5,380 bases of DNA from Deltaproteobacteria bacterium (GCA_018644785.1 JABGPV010000323.1:1-5380); one strand, 5' to 3'. Positions 1-5,380 are shown, counted from the first letter of the stretch. Notes: generated from the letters alone by a model not told the origin. Made by a program: numbers and translations.

Positions 1-134
1 TGAATGGCGGTGTTGTAATCCTGTGCTTTGCTGATTATACACATATCCAGTTCTTCTTCAAGCGCTTCGAGTACATCAGGTTCATCATCAACTATCAAAA
101 CTACCTTATCTTTCAGGATACTTTCCGTTGTCAT
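1..134 (-). CDS. Response regulator receiver-domain protein, N-terminal part (runs off the window)
   Basis: Only the first 44 codons are in the window; the rest lies left of base 1. The protein begins MTTESILKDK and continues VVLIVDDEPDVLEALEEEL. This is the first strand and first helix of a CheY-like receiver domain, with the acidic Mg2+-binding pair at D16-D17. The phosphoacceptor aspartate, expected near residue 60, is outside the window, so an intact phosphorylation site cannot be confirmed. The ATG at 134-132 is chosen because AAGGAG (150-145) lies 10 bases upstream. It follows livF on the same strand after 144 bases with no convincing terminator, so co-transcription with the transporter is possible. 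Any output domain (DNA-binding, sigma-54 activator, enzyme, or none) cannot be seen. The receiver-domain call is firm; the link to transporter control is inference. Confidence 0.85.
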   Translation of the reverse strand, partial: MTTESILKDKVVLIVDDEPDVLEALEEELDMCIISKAQDYNTAI

Positions 135-278
135 AATTTTTTATCTCCTTATTAAGTGTAAAACGAGACTATAGGTGATTTAGCTTTTGAAACCTGAGCC
201 TTCAAATTTTCATGAAAAAGAATGCAGGTCTGCCATTTACCGGCAACAGTGATGCACATTTGTCTGTTCTGGTGCGTT
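135..278 (-). other. livF to response-regulator intergenic spacer
   Basis: This 144-base spacer has no supported gene. On the minus strand it contains a small AT-rich dyad, TTTGAA / TTCAAA, with a 9-base loop (arms at 201-206 and 186-191). Its last clear signal is the Shine-Dalgarno site AAGGAG (145-150) of the response regulator. A 4-bp TGCC / GGCA stem near 233-247, followed later by a short T-rich run, is too weak to call a terminator. I see no convincing -35/-10 pair and no sigma-54 match. The spacer is longer than the gaps inside the liv operon (16, 40, -14 and 90 bases), so a separate weak promoter or mRNA processing site is possible but not shown. Confidence 0.5.
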
Positions 279-986
279 TCATCCACCCAGATACGCTTTC
301 TTCACCCCTTCATTGTCACGCAATTTTTTTGTTTCGCCTTTCAGGACTATGTTCCCGGTCTCCAGGACGTAGCCTTTCTGAGCAAGAGCCAGGGCTAGAC
401 GGGCATTTTGCTCGACCAGGACAATTGTCCTGCCTTCGCTGTGAATGTCCCTTATAATCTTGGCGATTTCAATGCACATAATTGGGGATAAACCCAATGA
501 AGGCTCATCTAATAGCAGGAGTTTTGGATTAGACATCAGGGCGCGGCCCATGGCCAGCATCTGTTGTTCACCCCCACTCATTGTACCTGCCATCTGCTTC
601 AGGCGTGACTTCAGTATAGGGAAATGCTTGAAAACCCCTTCCAGATTCCTATTTTTCTCTTCTTCGTCTCTGCGCAGAAAGGCACCCATTTCCAGGTTTT
701 CCGCAACCGTCATGTCAGGGAAAACTCTCCTGTTTTCAGGGACTTGTGCAATTCCGGCTTTGTTTATTTTTTCCGGAGGCAATTGATCGATGCGTTGATC
801 CTCAAACCAGATTTCTCCAGTTGTCGGATGATTAAGTCCGGAAATGGTTCTTAAAGTAGTCGTTTTACCCGCCCCGTTGGAACCGATAAGGGTTACAATT
901 TCACCCTCTTCCACTTCAATGGAGATGTTACGAATAGCATCCACCTTATTATAATGAACAGTAATGTCTTTGACATTGAGCAGCAA
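279..986 (-). CDS. livF: Liv-type ABC transporter ATP-binding protein LivF
   Basis: This is one of the two ATPases that power the Liv (HAAT family) importer; it acts on the cytoplasmic face against the LivH/LivM permeases. Its 235 residues are normal for LivF. Visible motifs in order are Walker A GSNGAGKT (35-42), the Q-loop around Q81 followed by VPENRRVFP, the signature MSGGEQQ (136-142), and Walker B LLLLDEP with D160 and E161. In the switch position the usual histidine is a glutamine (Q193, VEQN), which is characteristic of LivF and not a defect. The C-terminus KKAYLGG is also typical. The start is TTG (986-984): the strong site GAGGAGGGAG lies just upstream, and the protein begins MLLNVKDI as family members do. 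It starts 16 bases after the livG stop, so the two are almost certainly co-transcribed. Family assignment is very sure; the transported substrate is not shown. Confidence 0.96.
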   Translation of the reverse strand: MLLNVKDITVHYNKVDAIRNISIEVEEGEIVTLIGSNGAGKTTTLRTISGLNHPTTGEIWFEDQRIDQLPPEKINKAGIAQVPENRRVFPDMTVAENLEMGAFLRRDEEEKNRNLEGVFKHFPILKSRLKQMAGTMSGGEQQMLAMGRALMSNPKLLLLDEPSLGLSPIMCIEIAKIIRDIHSEGRTIVLVEQNARLALALAQKGYVLETGNIVLKGETKKLRDNEGVKKAYLGG

Positions 987-1002
987 TTTTTCTCCCTCCT
1001 CG

Positions 1003-1803
1003 TTAGGCGACAGCCTCTTCTCCGCCCAATAGGGCTACAACATCTTCTCCGCCCAGATAGGCCTCGATGACGTCTGGATTATCCAGTATCTGCTGGGGCA
1101 AACCCTCGGCCAATTTTTTTCCGAAGTTCAGAACACTTATTTTGTCACAAATGCCCATCACCACCTTCATATCATGCTCTACCAGTAAAATGGTCATTGC
1201 CCATTCATCCCGTATTTTTTTGATTAAGTCAGTCATGTGTTGCGTTTCCGTGGGATCCATGCCTGTAACCGGTTCATCCAACATGAGCAGCTTGGGTTCA
1301 GAGGCCAGAGCAACGGCAATACCCAATGCCCTTTGATGGCCATGCGGGAGGTTATCGGCCAGTTCGTCCTTGAGATGCGACAAGCCCATAAAATCGATGA
1401 TTTTCAAAGCCTTTTTTTCTTGCTCCATGTCAATGCGCCGGCTTGTCCCAAATATGGTCCTGAAAAGTCCTCCCTTGGCTCTCAGATGACGGGCCACCAA
1501 CACATTGTCCATAACAGTGAAGTGATGGAAAAGGGCAGTCCTTTGAAAAGTTCGCACGACGCCTCTTGCCGCTATTTGACTTGATTTTAGGCCGGACATT
1601 TCTTTTCCCAGATATACTATTTTTCCTCTTGTGGGTTTATAAACCCCGCTGATGACGCTAAACAGGGTTGTTTTCCCCGCCCCATTCGGTCCGATGACAC
1701 CTCTTATTTCCCCTTCCTCCACTTCCAGATTCAGCTGGCTTATAGCTGTCAAGCCACCGAAATTTTTGCATAGACCTCTTACTTCGAACATAGCCATAAG
1801 CAC
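1003..1803 (-). CDS. livG: Liv-type ABC transporter ATP-binding protein LivG
   Basis: This is the second ATPase of the importer and should pair with LivF. It has 266 residues, slightly longer than usual because of a repeated C-terminal tail. Motifs are Walker A GPNGAGKT (38-45), Q-loop Q87 in RTFQRTALF, Walker B KLLMLDEP with D176 and E177, D-loop GMDPTET, and switch histidine H210 in VEHD. The signature reads LPHGHQRALGIAVAL (152-166) where LivG proteins usually have a form like LPYGQQRRLEIARAL, so several normally conserved positions differ. The long insert after the Q-loop (about 105-130) is normal for LivG. The start is GTG (1803-1801), five bases after GGGG in GGAAGGGGAATAA. ATG codons at 1797 and 1791 are alternatives, and conserved similarity probably begins at MFEVRG. 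The gene lies 40 bases after livM. The residues YLGGEDVVA then LLGGEEAVA form a 9-residue tandem repeat before the stop. Confidence 0.95.
   Translation of the reverse strand: MLMAMFEVRGLCKNFGGLTAISQLNLEVEEGEIRGVIGPNGAGKTTLFSVISGVYKPTRGKIVYLGKEMSGLKSSQIAARGVVRTFQRTALFHHFTVMDNVLVARHLRAKGGLFRTIFGTSRRIDMEQEKKALKIIDFMGLSHLKDELADNLPHGHQRALGIAVALASEPKLLMLDEPVTGMDPTETQHMTDLIKKIRDEWAMTILLVEHDMKVVMGICDKISVLNFGKKLAEGLPQQILDNPDVIEAYLGGEDVVALLGGEEAVA
1006..1059 (-). repeat. Diverged 27-bp tandem repeat encoding the LivG C-terminal tail
   Basis: Two adjacent 27-base units (1033-1059 and 1006-1032) encode YLGGEDVVA and LLGGEEAVA directly before the livG stop codon. Both contain the block GGGCGGAGAAGA. By hand alignment 20 of 27 bases agree, with most differences outside that block. 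LivG proteins commonly end soon after a YLG motif, so the second unit looks like an in-frame duplication that extended the tail. It leaves the nucleotide-binding core untouched. Confidence 0.7.
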
Positions 1804-1843
1804 TTATTCCCCTTCCTTGTCTGAAGTAGACAATGATCTCAAG

Positions 1844-2845
1844 TCAAACAACTGATTTTTTCGCTCCTGCAGGTTCCTCAGCCCTCGCTTGAGAAGCCTT
1901 TCGATTTCCAAACAGGCGTGTAAATTTCGGAACCAAACTCTCGAGTCCGCCCGGCATAAATATCAAAAATCCGATCAAGATAACGCCAAAGAATAAGGGC
2001 CGCCATTCCATTAGCGGACGCGTCCATTCAAAGAGAATTGTCATGACTGCAACCCCGATTATGGGACCCGCAAAGGTAGTCGAGCCCCCTACAATAACCC
2101 AGACAAGGAGATACACCATCTCATCTAGACCAAATATATGTGGGTCTATGGCACCGAGTCGATGAGCCAGGAGAGCACCTGCGATTCCTGCGAAAAACGA
2201 GCCGATGACAAAAGCGAAGCTTCTGTATCGCCCCACATTGATACCGATAGATTCTGCCAAAACACTATCCTCATAAATCGATTTGAAGGCTTTTCCGATG
2301 CGAGATCTGTCAATTCGATACAGAATGAGCAGGCATACCAATGTAATTACCAGCGTCATAAAGTAGTAAGGGATAGCCTCATAGAAATCTATCGATCCTA
2401 TTATTCCCACTTCGGGAATATTTATCATACCGCGGGGACCTCCGAAAGGGTTGTGGAACTTGATCCAGCTCAGCCTAATGAATTCCCCGACAGCTAAAGA
2501 TGTAATAAAAAAGCCGAAACCCACGGTCCTAAGCATAGGATACACAATTCCCAGTCCAACCAGGCCCACTGTTGCGCCTGCCAGCGGCGCGGTCATCCAA
2601 AAGGGCCAACCAAAATACTTGGCCATGAGAGCGCTCGCATACGCGCCGGCACCCATTAAAATTACATGACAAAGCGTCCAGTCTCCTGTCGTTGCTATCA
2701 GCCGGTAGCTGACAGCGAGAATGATATTAATCAGGAATATGATCAAAATTTCAACATAGTATTCTCTGACAAAAAACGGCAGGACACTCATGACGGCAAT
2801 CAATGCCACTACACCGATTATTGATAATACTTTATGCTTTAACAC
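1844..2845 (-). CDS. livM: Liv-type ABC transporter permease LivM
   Basis: This is one of the two inner-membrane permease subunits of the importer, pairing with LivH to form the translocation path. Its 333 residues match the family. It is strongly hydrophobic, with likely membrane segments near residues 7-27, 32-50, 58-75, 83-103, 108-125, 160-178, 207-229, 241-270 and 285-303. The cytoplasmic coupling (EAA-type) loop is seen as SRIGKAFKSIYEDSVLAESI (181-200), followed by GINVGRYRSFAF, a hallmark of LivM. The later VGGSTTFAGPIIG (252-264) and FMPGGLESL (296-304) are also family motifs. The tail after about residue 310 is polar and low in complexity, rich in A, E and K. The start is GTG (2845-2843), overlapping the last 14 bases of livH, which suggests translational coupling. 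No strong separate ribosome binding site is evident. Confidence 0.95.
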   Translation of the reverse strand: MLKHKVLSIIGVVALIAVMSVLPFFVREYYVEILIIFLINIILAVSYRLIATTGDWTLCHVILMGAGAYASALMAKYFGWPFWMTAPLAGATVGLVGLGIVYPMLRTVGFGFFITSLAVGEFIRLSWIKFHNPFGGPRGMINIPEVGIIGSIDFYEAIPYYFMTLVITLVCLLILYRIDRSRIGKAFKSIYEDSVLAESIGINVGRYRSFAFVIGSFFAGIAGALLAHRLGAIDPHIFGLDEMVYLLVWVIVGGSTTFAGPIIGVAVMTILFEWTRPLMEWRPLFFGVILIGFLIFMPGGLESLVPKFTRLFGNRKASQARAEEPAGAKKSVV

Positions 2846-3701
2846 GACCCATTAACCCCGTTGGTTTAACGATTAAGATGAAAGCCATAAACGCAACGCC
2901 GACCATAACAGCCGAAGTTGCATCGAATATGGTAGTGACAAAGGTGTGTATAAAGCCTAAAATAAAAGCGGCTAAAACAGCGCCTTCGATGCTCGCCATC
3001 CCCCCTACAATGACTATGATGAAAGCTGTAATAAGAAGATCTCGTCCCATATAGGGGGTAACAGCATGTATGGGTGCCATGAGGGCTCCGGCCACCCCGG
3101 CATATGCTCCGGCGATGCCCATGGCAAGGGCCGTCATTTTGTTAATGCTGATCCCCTGCAGCGCAGCAGCATCCGGATCTTGAGCACAGGCGCGCAACCC
3201 CTTGCCTAGCCTGACCCGATGCAGGAAGAACCATAGCAATCCGAGGAGAATGACGGCAGCCGGCACTATCAGGATCCTTTGCAGCCCTATCTGAGCACCG
3301 GCAATGGTTGCCGATCCCATGTAAGGCGTAGGTATCATTTTCATAAAACCCAACCCCCAAATTCGTCCTGCGAGAACCTGTAGAATCCATGTTAACCCTG
3401 CCGTTGCCATAAAACCGGCCAGTACGTTTCCCCTTGTGGGCCGGAAAATTAATCGCTCGGTCAATAAACCAAGGGCAGCAATAGTTGGAATCGCCATCAG
3501 TACTGCGAGAGGAAAAGGCATCCCACCCAAAGCGTAGAATACGTATACCACATAGGCCCCTAACATGAAGAATTCGCCGTGGGCGTGATTCGCCATTTGC
3601 ATGACCCCGAAAGCCAAGGCCAATCCCACTGCAACTGTGGCGTAAATAGATCCTGAGATCACGGAATTAGCTATCGTTTGTACAAAAGTTGTCAGTTCCA
3701 T
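2832..3701 (-). CDS. livH: Liv-type ABC transporter permease LivH
   Basis: This is the other inner-membrane permease subunit of the importer. It has 289 residues, the usual LivH length. The N-terminal block GLALAFGVMQMANHAHGEFF (26-45) is the most diagnostic LivH motif. The coupling loop is RLGKGLRACAQDPDAAALQG (164-183), which should contact an ATPase subunit. Further family motifs are VGGMASIEGAV (232-242) and the C-terminal LIVKPTGLMG (276-285). Likely membrane segments lie near 13-35, 43-58, 61-80, 95-113, 143-161, 189-212, 222-255 and 262-281. The ATG at 3701-3699 is preceded by AAAGGGTAGAG, a moderate ribosome binding site. The gene begins 90 bases after the binding-protein stop, beyond a strong stem-loop, and its end overlaps the livM start. 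Confidence 0.95.
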   Translation of the reverse strand: MELTTFVQTIANSVISGSIYATVAVGLALAFGVMQMANHAHGEFFMLGAYVVYVFYALGGMPFPLAVLMAIPTIAALGLLTERLIFRPTRGNVLAGFMATAGLTWILQVLAGRIWGLGFMKMIPTPYMGSATIAGAQIGLQRILIVPAAVILLGLLWFFLHRVRLGKGLRACAQDPDAAALQGISINKMTALAMGIAGAYAGVAGALMAPIHAVTPYMGRDLLITAFIIVIVGGMASIEGAVLAAFILGFIHTFVTTIFDATSAVMVGVAFMAFILIVKPTGLMGRVKA

Positions 3702-3748
3702 AATTTTCTCTACCCTTTAAGATAGTTTCTACTAGCCTGAGGCCTATT

Positions 3749-3782
3749 ACACATGGGATGGCAAAGATGCCGCCCCATGTGT
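3749..3782 (-). promoter_or_regulatory. Stem-loop between binding-protein gene and livH (mRNA stability or attenuation element)
   Basis: A perfect 9-bp inverted repeat, ACACATGGG / CCCATGTGT, encloses a second stem GGCA-TCTT-TGCC. On the minus-strand transcript the two stems stack across one G-U pair and one C-A mismatch, giving a hairpin of about 15 positions closed by a four-base loop. It starts nine bases after the binding-protein stop codon. In the operon direction no U-run follows it, so it does not look like a full intrinsic terminator. On the plus strand it is followed by TTTT. Hairpins after binding-protein genes in ABC transporter operons are known to protect the upstream mRNA and favour binding protein over permease. 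That role here is inference. Confidence 0.75.
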
Positions 3783-3791
3783 TTTGGTCTG

Positions 3792-4784
3792 TTATTTTCG
3801 CTGGTCAAAGTACTGCCCTTTTTCTTTAACCACTTTGATTATCATATCCTTTCTTGATTCGAACCACTGTTCGAATTTAAGATGGGCTTGAATACGCTTG
3901 CATTTGCAGTCCGCCTTTACCTCGGCGATAGGAATAGGAGGTGATACCATGTTATCTATGCCCCACATATCCTTTCCGTACATTACGCCCGGTCCCAAAA
4001 TAGTGGGAATTGACGGTGCAGCCCTGAGCGCTTTTAAGATCTCATCCGGATCAAAGGAACCGGCCAGCTGTGCCCCATGGGCCCATACCTTGAGCATGAT
4101 CACGTGGTCCCAGTCTATCCCGGTGATTTTACGGTGCACATCCCCGGGAGCGCCCGGGCCGTATTTAGTATTCCACTCTTTGATAAACTCATGCTGCCAG
4201 GAGGGTTCCCCCCACCAGGGGTCATCAAACAGGGGAAAGCTGTTTGCGCATTTTCTATCCGCCATATACTCGATAGGCACCTTCTGCATAACGGACTCAG
4301 TGTCGATATAGTTGGCCGATATGATCCCCTTGAAGCCTTGTAGGTATAGCTGCTCTATGATCAGAGTAACGTACGTGGGGTAGGTAAGATTAAGGCTTAC
4401 CACATCGGGTTTGGTAGCCAAGATGGCGGTCACCACCGGCGCAAAATCTTCGGTTTCCCCGGAAAAATGTTTGTCATAAACGATGTCCCAACCCTCGGCC
4501 ATTGCTGCTCCCACCTCCCATGCCTGGCAGGTGAGACCGATGGTATCATCTTGAGAAGTTACGGCCCACCTCTTTAGTTCAGGATTATTAATTTTGTGAT
4601 ACAGAGGCCTTAGCATATCTATTCGAGGTGTAACGTCCCCTCCGCCTATCAGATAGGGCCTGTCCGGCATGATATCCGTTGATATCAGCGTAGCATAGAA
4701 GACTTTTTTCTTAGTGAGAAACGGGTGTGTAGCGTCAGCAGGATTACCACCAATGGCGCTTATGAATTTTACGTCATGCTCCAA
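3792..4784 (-). CDS. C-terminal fragment of the substrate-binding protein
   Basis: This 330-codon frame carries most of the binding protein but lacks the signal peptide and first strand, so as written it would not be exported. The TTG at 4784-4782 is merely the first possible start in the frame; no ribosome binding site precedes it, and the coding similarity continues upstream to the frameshift. Visible family features are ISAIGGNPADATHPF (9-23), a central helix AWEVGAAMAEGWDIVYDKHF (88-107), the hinge-region phrase TKPDVVSLNLTYP (124-136), and a tryptophan-rich stretch FDDPWWGEPSWQHEF (186-200). Cysteines sit at 86, 179, 293 and 295, the last two as a CKC pair. The stop TAA is at 3794-3792. 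Confidence 0.75.
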   Translation of the reverse strand: MEHDVKFISAIGGNPADATHPFLTKKKVFYATLISTDIMPDRPYLIGGGDVTPRIDMLRPLYHKINNPELKRWAVTSQDDTIGLTCQAWEVGAAMAEGWDIVYDKHFSGETEDFAPVVTAILATKPDVVSLNLTYPTYVTLIIEQLYLQGFKGIISANYIDTESVMQKVPIEYMADRKCANSFPLFDDPWWGEPSWQHEFIKEWNTKYGPGAPGDVHRKITGIDWDHVIMLKVWAHGAQLAGSFDPDEILKALRAAPSIPTILGPGVMYGKDMWGIDNMVSPPIPIAEVKADCKCKRIQAHLKFEQWFESRKDMIIKVVKEKGQYFDQRK

Positions 4785-5098
4785 GACAAGTTGCTTGGCA
4801 CCCTGTAGGCCTTGCTGCCGATCGCCTCATCATCAAATTTATACATCTTAAGCTTGTATCGCTTATCGCCCACCAGGAGCCCTCCCTCGGCGTTGACCCT
4901 GTCGATAAATATCTGATTCCCGGTAAGACCCGGCAGTCCCCAACCGGCGTCGGGTCCGGATAAAGCTCCAAGAAAACCAATATTAATAGTTTTTTCTGCC
5001 GAATGAACGGTTTTGCCGCTCATTATGGAGAAAGTAACTATTAATGCCAAAGACAGTTGGATACGTACAAAAAGGCTAAATAATTTTCTTTTTTCCAT
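4769..5098 (-). CDS. N-terminal fragment of the substrate-binding protein (signal peptide and first lobe start)
   Basis: This 109-codon frame begins at ATG 5098-5096 behind a strong site GAGGAG (5110-5105) with a 6-base spacer. Residues 1-34 form a Sec signal peptide: a basic start (MEKRK), a hydrophobic core around LALIVTFSIM, and a cleavage site near VHSA-EK. Residues 36-97 match the start of the Liv-type binding fold (INIGFLGALSGPD, then DRVNAEGG). Residues 98-109 (YRVPSNLSWSMT) are out-of-frame readthrough after the frameshift. Alone it would be a secreted, non-functional stub. No lipobox cysteine is present, so the intact protein would be soluble in the periplasm. Confidence 0.75.
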   Translation of the reverse strand: MEKRKLFSLFVRIQLSLALIVTFSIMSGKTVHSAEKTINIGFLGALSGPDAGWGLPGLTGNQIFIDRVNAEGGLLVGDKRYKLKMYKFDDEAIGSKAYRVPSNLSWSMT

Positions 5099-5142
5099 TG
5101 CAAACTCCTCTCTTATTTGAAATTAAAAGATAACAATTCAAA

Positions 5143-5158
5143 AGCAAGATTTATGCCA
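5143..5158 (-). promoter_or_regulatory. Sigma-54 (RpoN) -24/-12 promoter of the transporter operon
   Basis: On the minus strand TGGCATAAATCTTGCT matches the sigma-54 consensus TGGCAC-N5-TTGCW, with the invariant GG (5157-5156) and GC (5145-5144) at the required spacing. The only departure is T for C at the sixth base. Transcription would begin near 5132, giving an mRNA leader of about 34 bases before the ATG at 5098 and its GAGGAG site. This placement directly upstream of the first operon gene supports function. Sigma-54 promoters need an ATP-dependent activator; none is fully visible here. Confidence 0.8.
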
Positions 5159-5225
5159 TGCTATTGGCTTTAGTAACGGAAATGAGTAGTCCTTTTTCAG
5201 CCATGCCTAATTTAGCTAAAGTCTG

Positions 5226-5247
5226 ATTTGCCCAATTTTCGGCAAAT
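5226..5247. promoter_or_regulatory. Candidate activator-binding dyad between the two sigma-54 promoters
   Basis: ATTTGCC-N8-GGCAAAT forms a 22-bp dyad in which 9 of 11 position pairs are complementary. Its centre is about 105 bases upstream of the predicted transporter start and about 125 bases upstream of the predicted rightward start. That is the usual distance for enhancer-type sites of sigma-54 activators. An AT-rich stretch (about 5256-5297) lies between it and the right-hand promoter and could bend, although I found no clear IHF consensus. Outer arms TCTGA (5222-5226) and TCAGA (5252-5256) add weaker symmetry. Only one copy of the dyad is seen, whereas such activators often use two, so the role is a suggestion. 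Confidence 0.4.
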
Positions 5248-5335
5248 GAATTCAGATCATATAAATCATTAAAAAATTATATTAATTCAACTATATAAGC
5301 GCAGTTGGCCTTTTAAAGGGTATTGTCATAGCAAG

Positions 5336-5351
5336 TGGCATAAATTTTGCT
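5336..5351 (+). promoter_or_regulatory. Divergent sigma-54 -24/-12 promoter reading out of the window
   Basis: On the plus strand TGGCATAAATTTTGCT has the same sigma-54 arrangement, with GG at 5337-5338 and GC at 5349-5350. It differs from the transporter promoter at one of 16 bases. Transcription would start near 5362 and run right, towards a gene not in the window. A TTGACA hexamer at 5362-5367 could be a sigma-70 -35 box, but its -10 would lie past the end and cannot be judged. Confidence 0.7.
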
Positions 5352-5380
5352 ACTTTTTATGTTGACACACAAAGTGCGGA

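Larger units (their letters stand above)
3792..5098 (-). pseudogene. Liv-type periplasmic substrate-binding protein, interrupted by a -1 frameshift
   Basis: Two overlapping reading frames together encode one type I periplasmic binding protein (Peripla_BP_6, LivJ/LivK-like), the ligand-capturing part of the importer. Restoring one base near 4808 (GCC-TA to GCC-CTA) turns SKAYRVP into SKALQGAKQLVLEHDVKFI, the expected family sequence. The resulting 435-residue protein has a normal order: signal peptide (about 1-34), INIGFLGALSGP first strand and binding loop (38-49), VKFISAIGGNPADAT (110-124), and the second lobe from about residue 210. The frame of the C-terminal part is closed upstream by TGA codons at 4835-4833 and 4832-4830, so the missing base lies in 4769-4829. 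Everything else in both halves is intact and conserved in style, which fits a recent mutation or a sequence error better than old decay. It is first in the operon and has its own sigma-54 promoter. The ligand is unknown. Confidence 0.85.

Noticed and set aside
160..172. Possible sigma-70 -10 box TATAGT upstream of the response regulator
   Set aside because: No -35 hexamer lies at 16-18 bases; the nearest TTGAAG is about 26 bases away.
231..251. Possible intrinsic terminator after livF (TGCC / GGCA stem)
   Set aside because: The stem is only four pairs, and the T-rich run begins too far downstream to form a terminator.
2138..2497. A 119-codon plus-strand open frame with several cysteines, opposite livM
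   Set aside because: It is antisense to conserved LivM motifs, and its composition is explained by reading the complement of a membrane-protein gene.
3898..4311. A 137-codon plus-strand open frame opposite the binding-protein gene
   Set aside because: It lies wholly antisense to clearly conserved coding sequence and has no start signal or recognisable domain.
4800..4815. Programmed ribosomal frameshifting at the binding-protein junction
   Set aside because: There is no slippery heptamer, stop-codon shift site or downstream stimulatory structure, and this family is not known to use frameshifting; a lost base is simpler.
4774..4980. A 68-codon open frame on the minus strand inside the binding-protein gene
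   Set aside because: It overlaps the signal-bearing N-terminal frame throughout, has no ribosome binding site and no family resemblance; it is a frame shadow.
5211..5220. Perfect 10-bp palindrome TTTAGCTAAA in the regulatory region
   Set aside because: It is short, AT-rich and does not extend outwards; such a match is common by chance and has no partner copy nearby.
5309..5319. CCTTT-T-AAAGG inverted repeat upstream of the rightward promoter
   Set aside because: The arms are five bases with a one-base centre, too short to support a hairpin, and no second copy was found as a binding site.

Overview
The window holds one minus-strand operon for a branched-chain amino acid type (HAAT/Liv family) ABC importer. 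Read right to left it runs: periplasmic substrate-binding protein (3792-5098, broken by a frameshift), permease LivH (2832-3701), permease LivM (1844-2845), ATPase LivG (1003-1803), ATPase LivF (279-986). After a 144-base gap comes the start of a response regulator (134 to beyond base 1), on the same strand and with its own good ribosome binding site. No rRNA, tRNA, CRISPR, insertion sequence or phage gene is visible.

The right end (5099-5380) is a regulatory region. It carries two near-identical matches to the sigma-54 -24/-12 promoter (TGGCAT-N5-TTGCT), facing away from each other. One (5143-5158, minus) sits 45 bases upstream of the transporter's first start codon. The other (5336-5351, plus) points out of the window towards an unseen gene. 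Close to midway between them lies an imperfect dyad, ATTTGCC-N8-GGCAAAT (5226-5247), a plausible site for a shared sigma-54 activator. The transporter and the unseen right-hand gene may therefore be controlled together.

The encoded machine would work as follows. The binding protein captures a ligand in the periplasm, LivH and LivM form the inner-membrane channel, and LivG and LivF hydrolyse ATP on the cytoplasmic face. As written, the binding protein is split after about residue 97 by one missing base. This is either a sequence error or a true inactivating mutation. A strong stem-loop (3749-3782) between the binding-protein gene and livH is placed to raise binding-protein mRNA relative to the membrane genes.

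The organism is most likely a Gram-negative bacterium: there is a periplasmic binding protein with a signal peptide, sigma-54 promoters and Shine-Dalgarno sites. Moderate GC content, sigma-54 control of a Liv-type transporter and the style of the response-regulator N-terminus recall Desulfobacterota (former Deltaproteobacteria), but this is inference. The components are familiar families. The unusual part is the regulatory layout and the linked response regulator, not a new type of machine.
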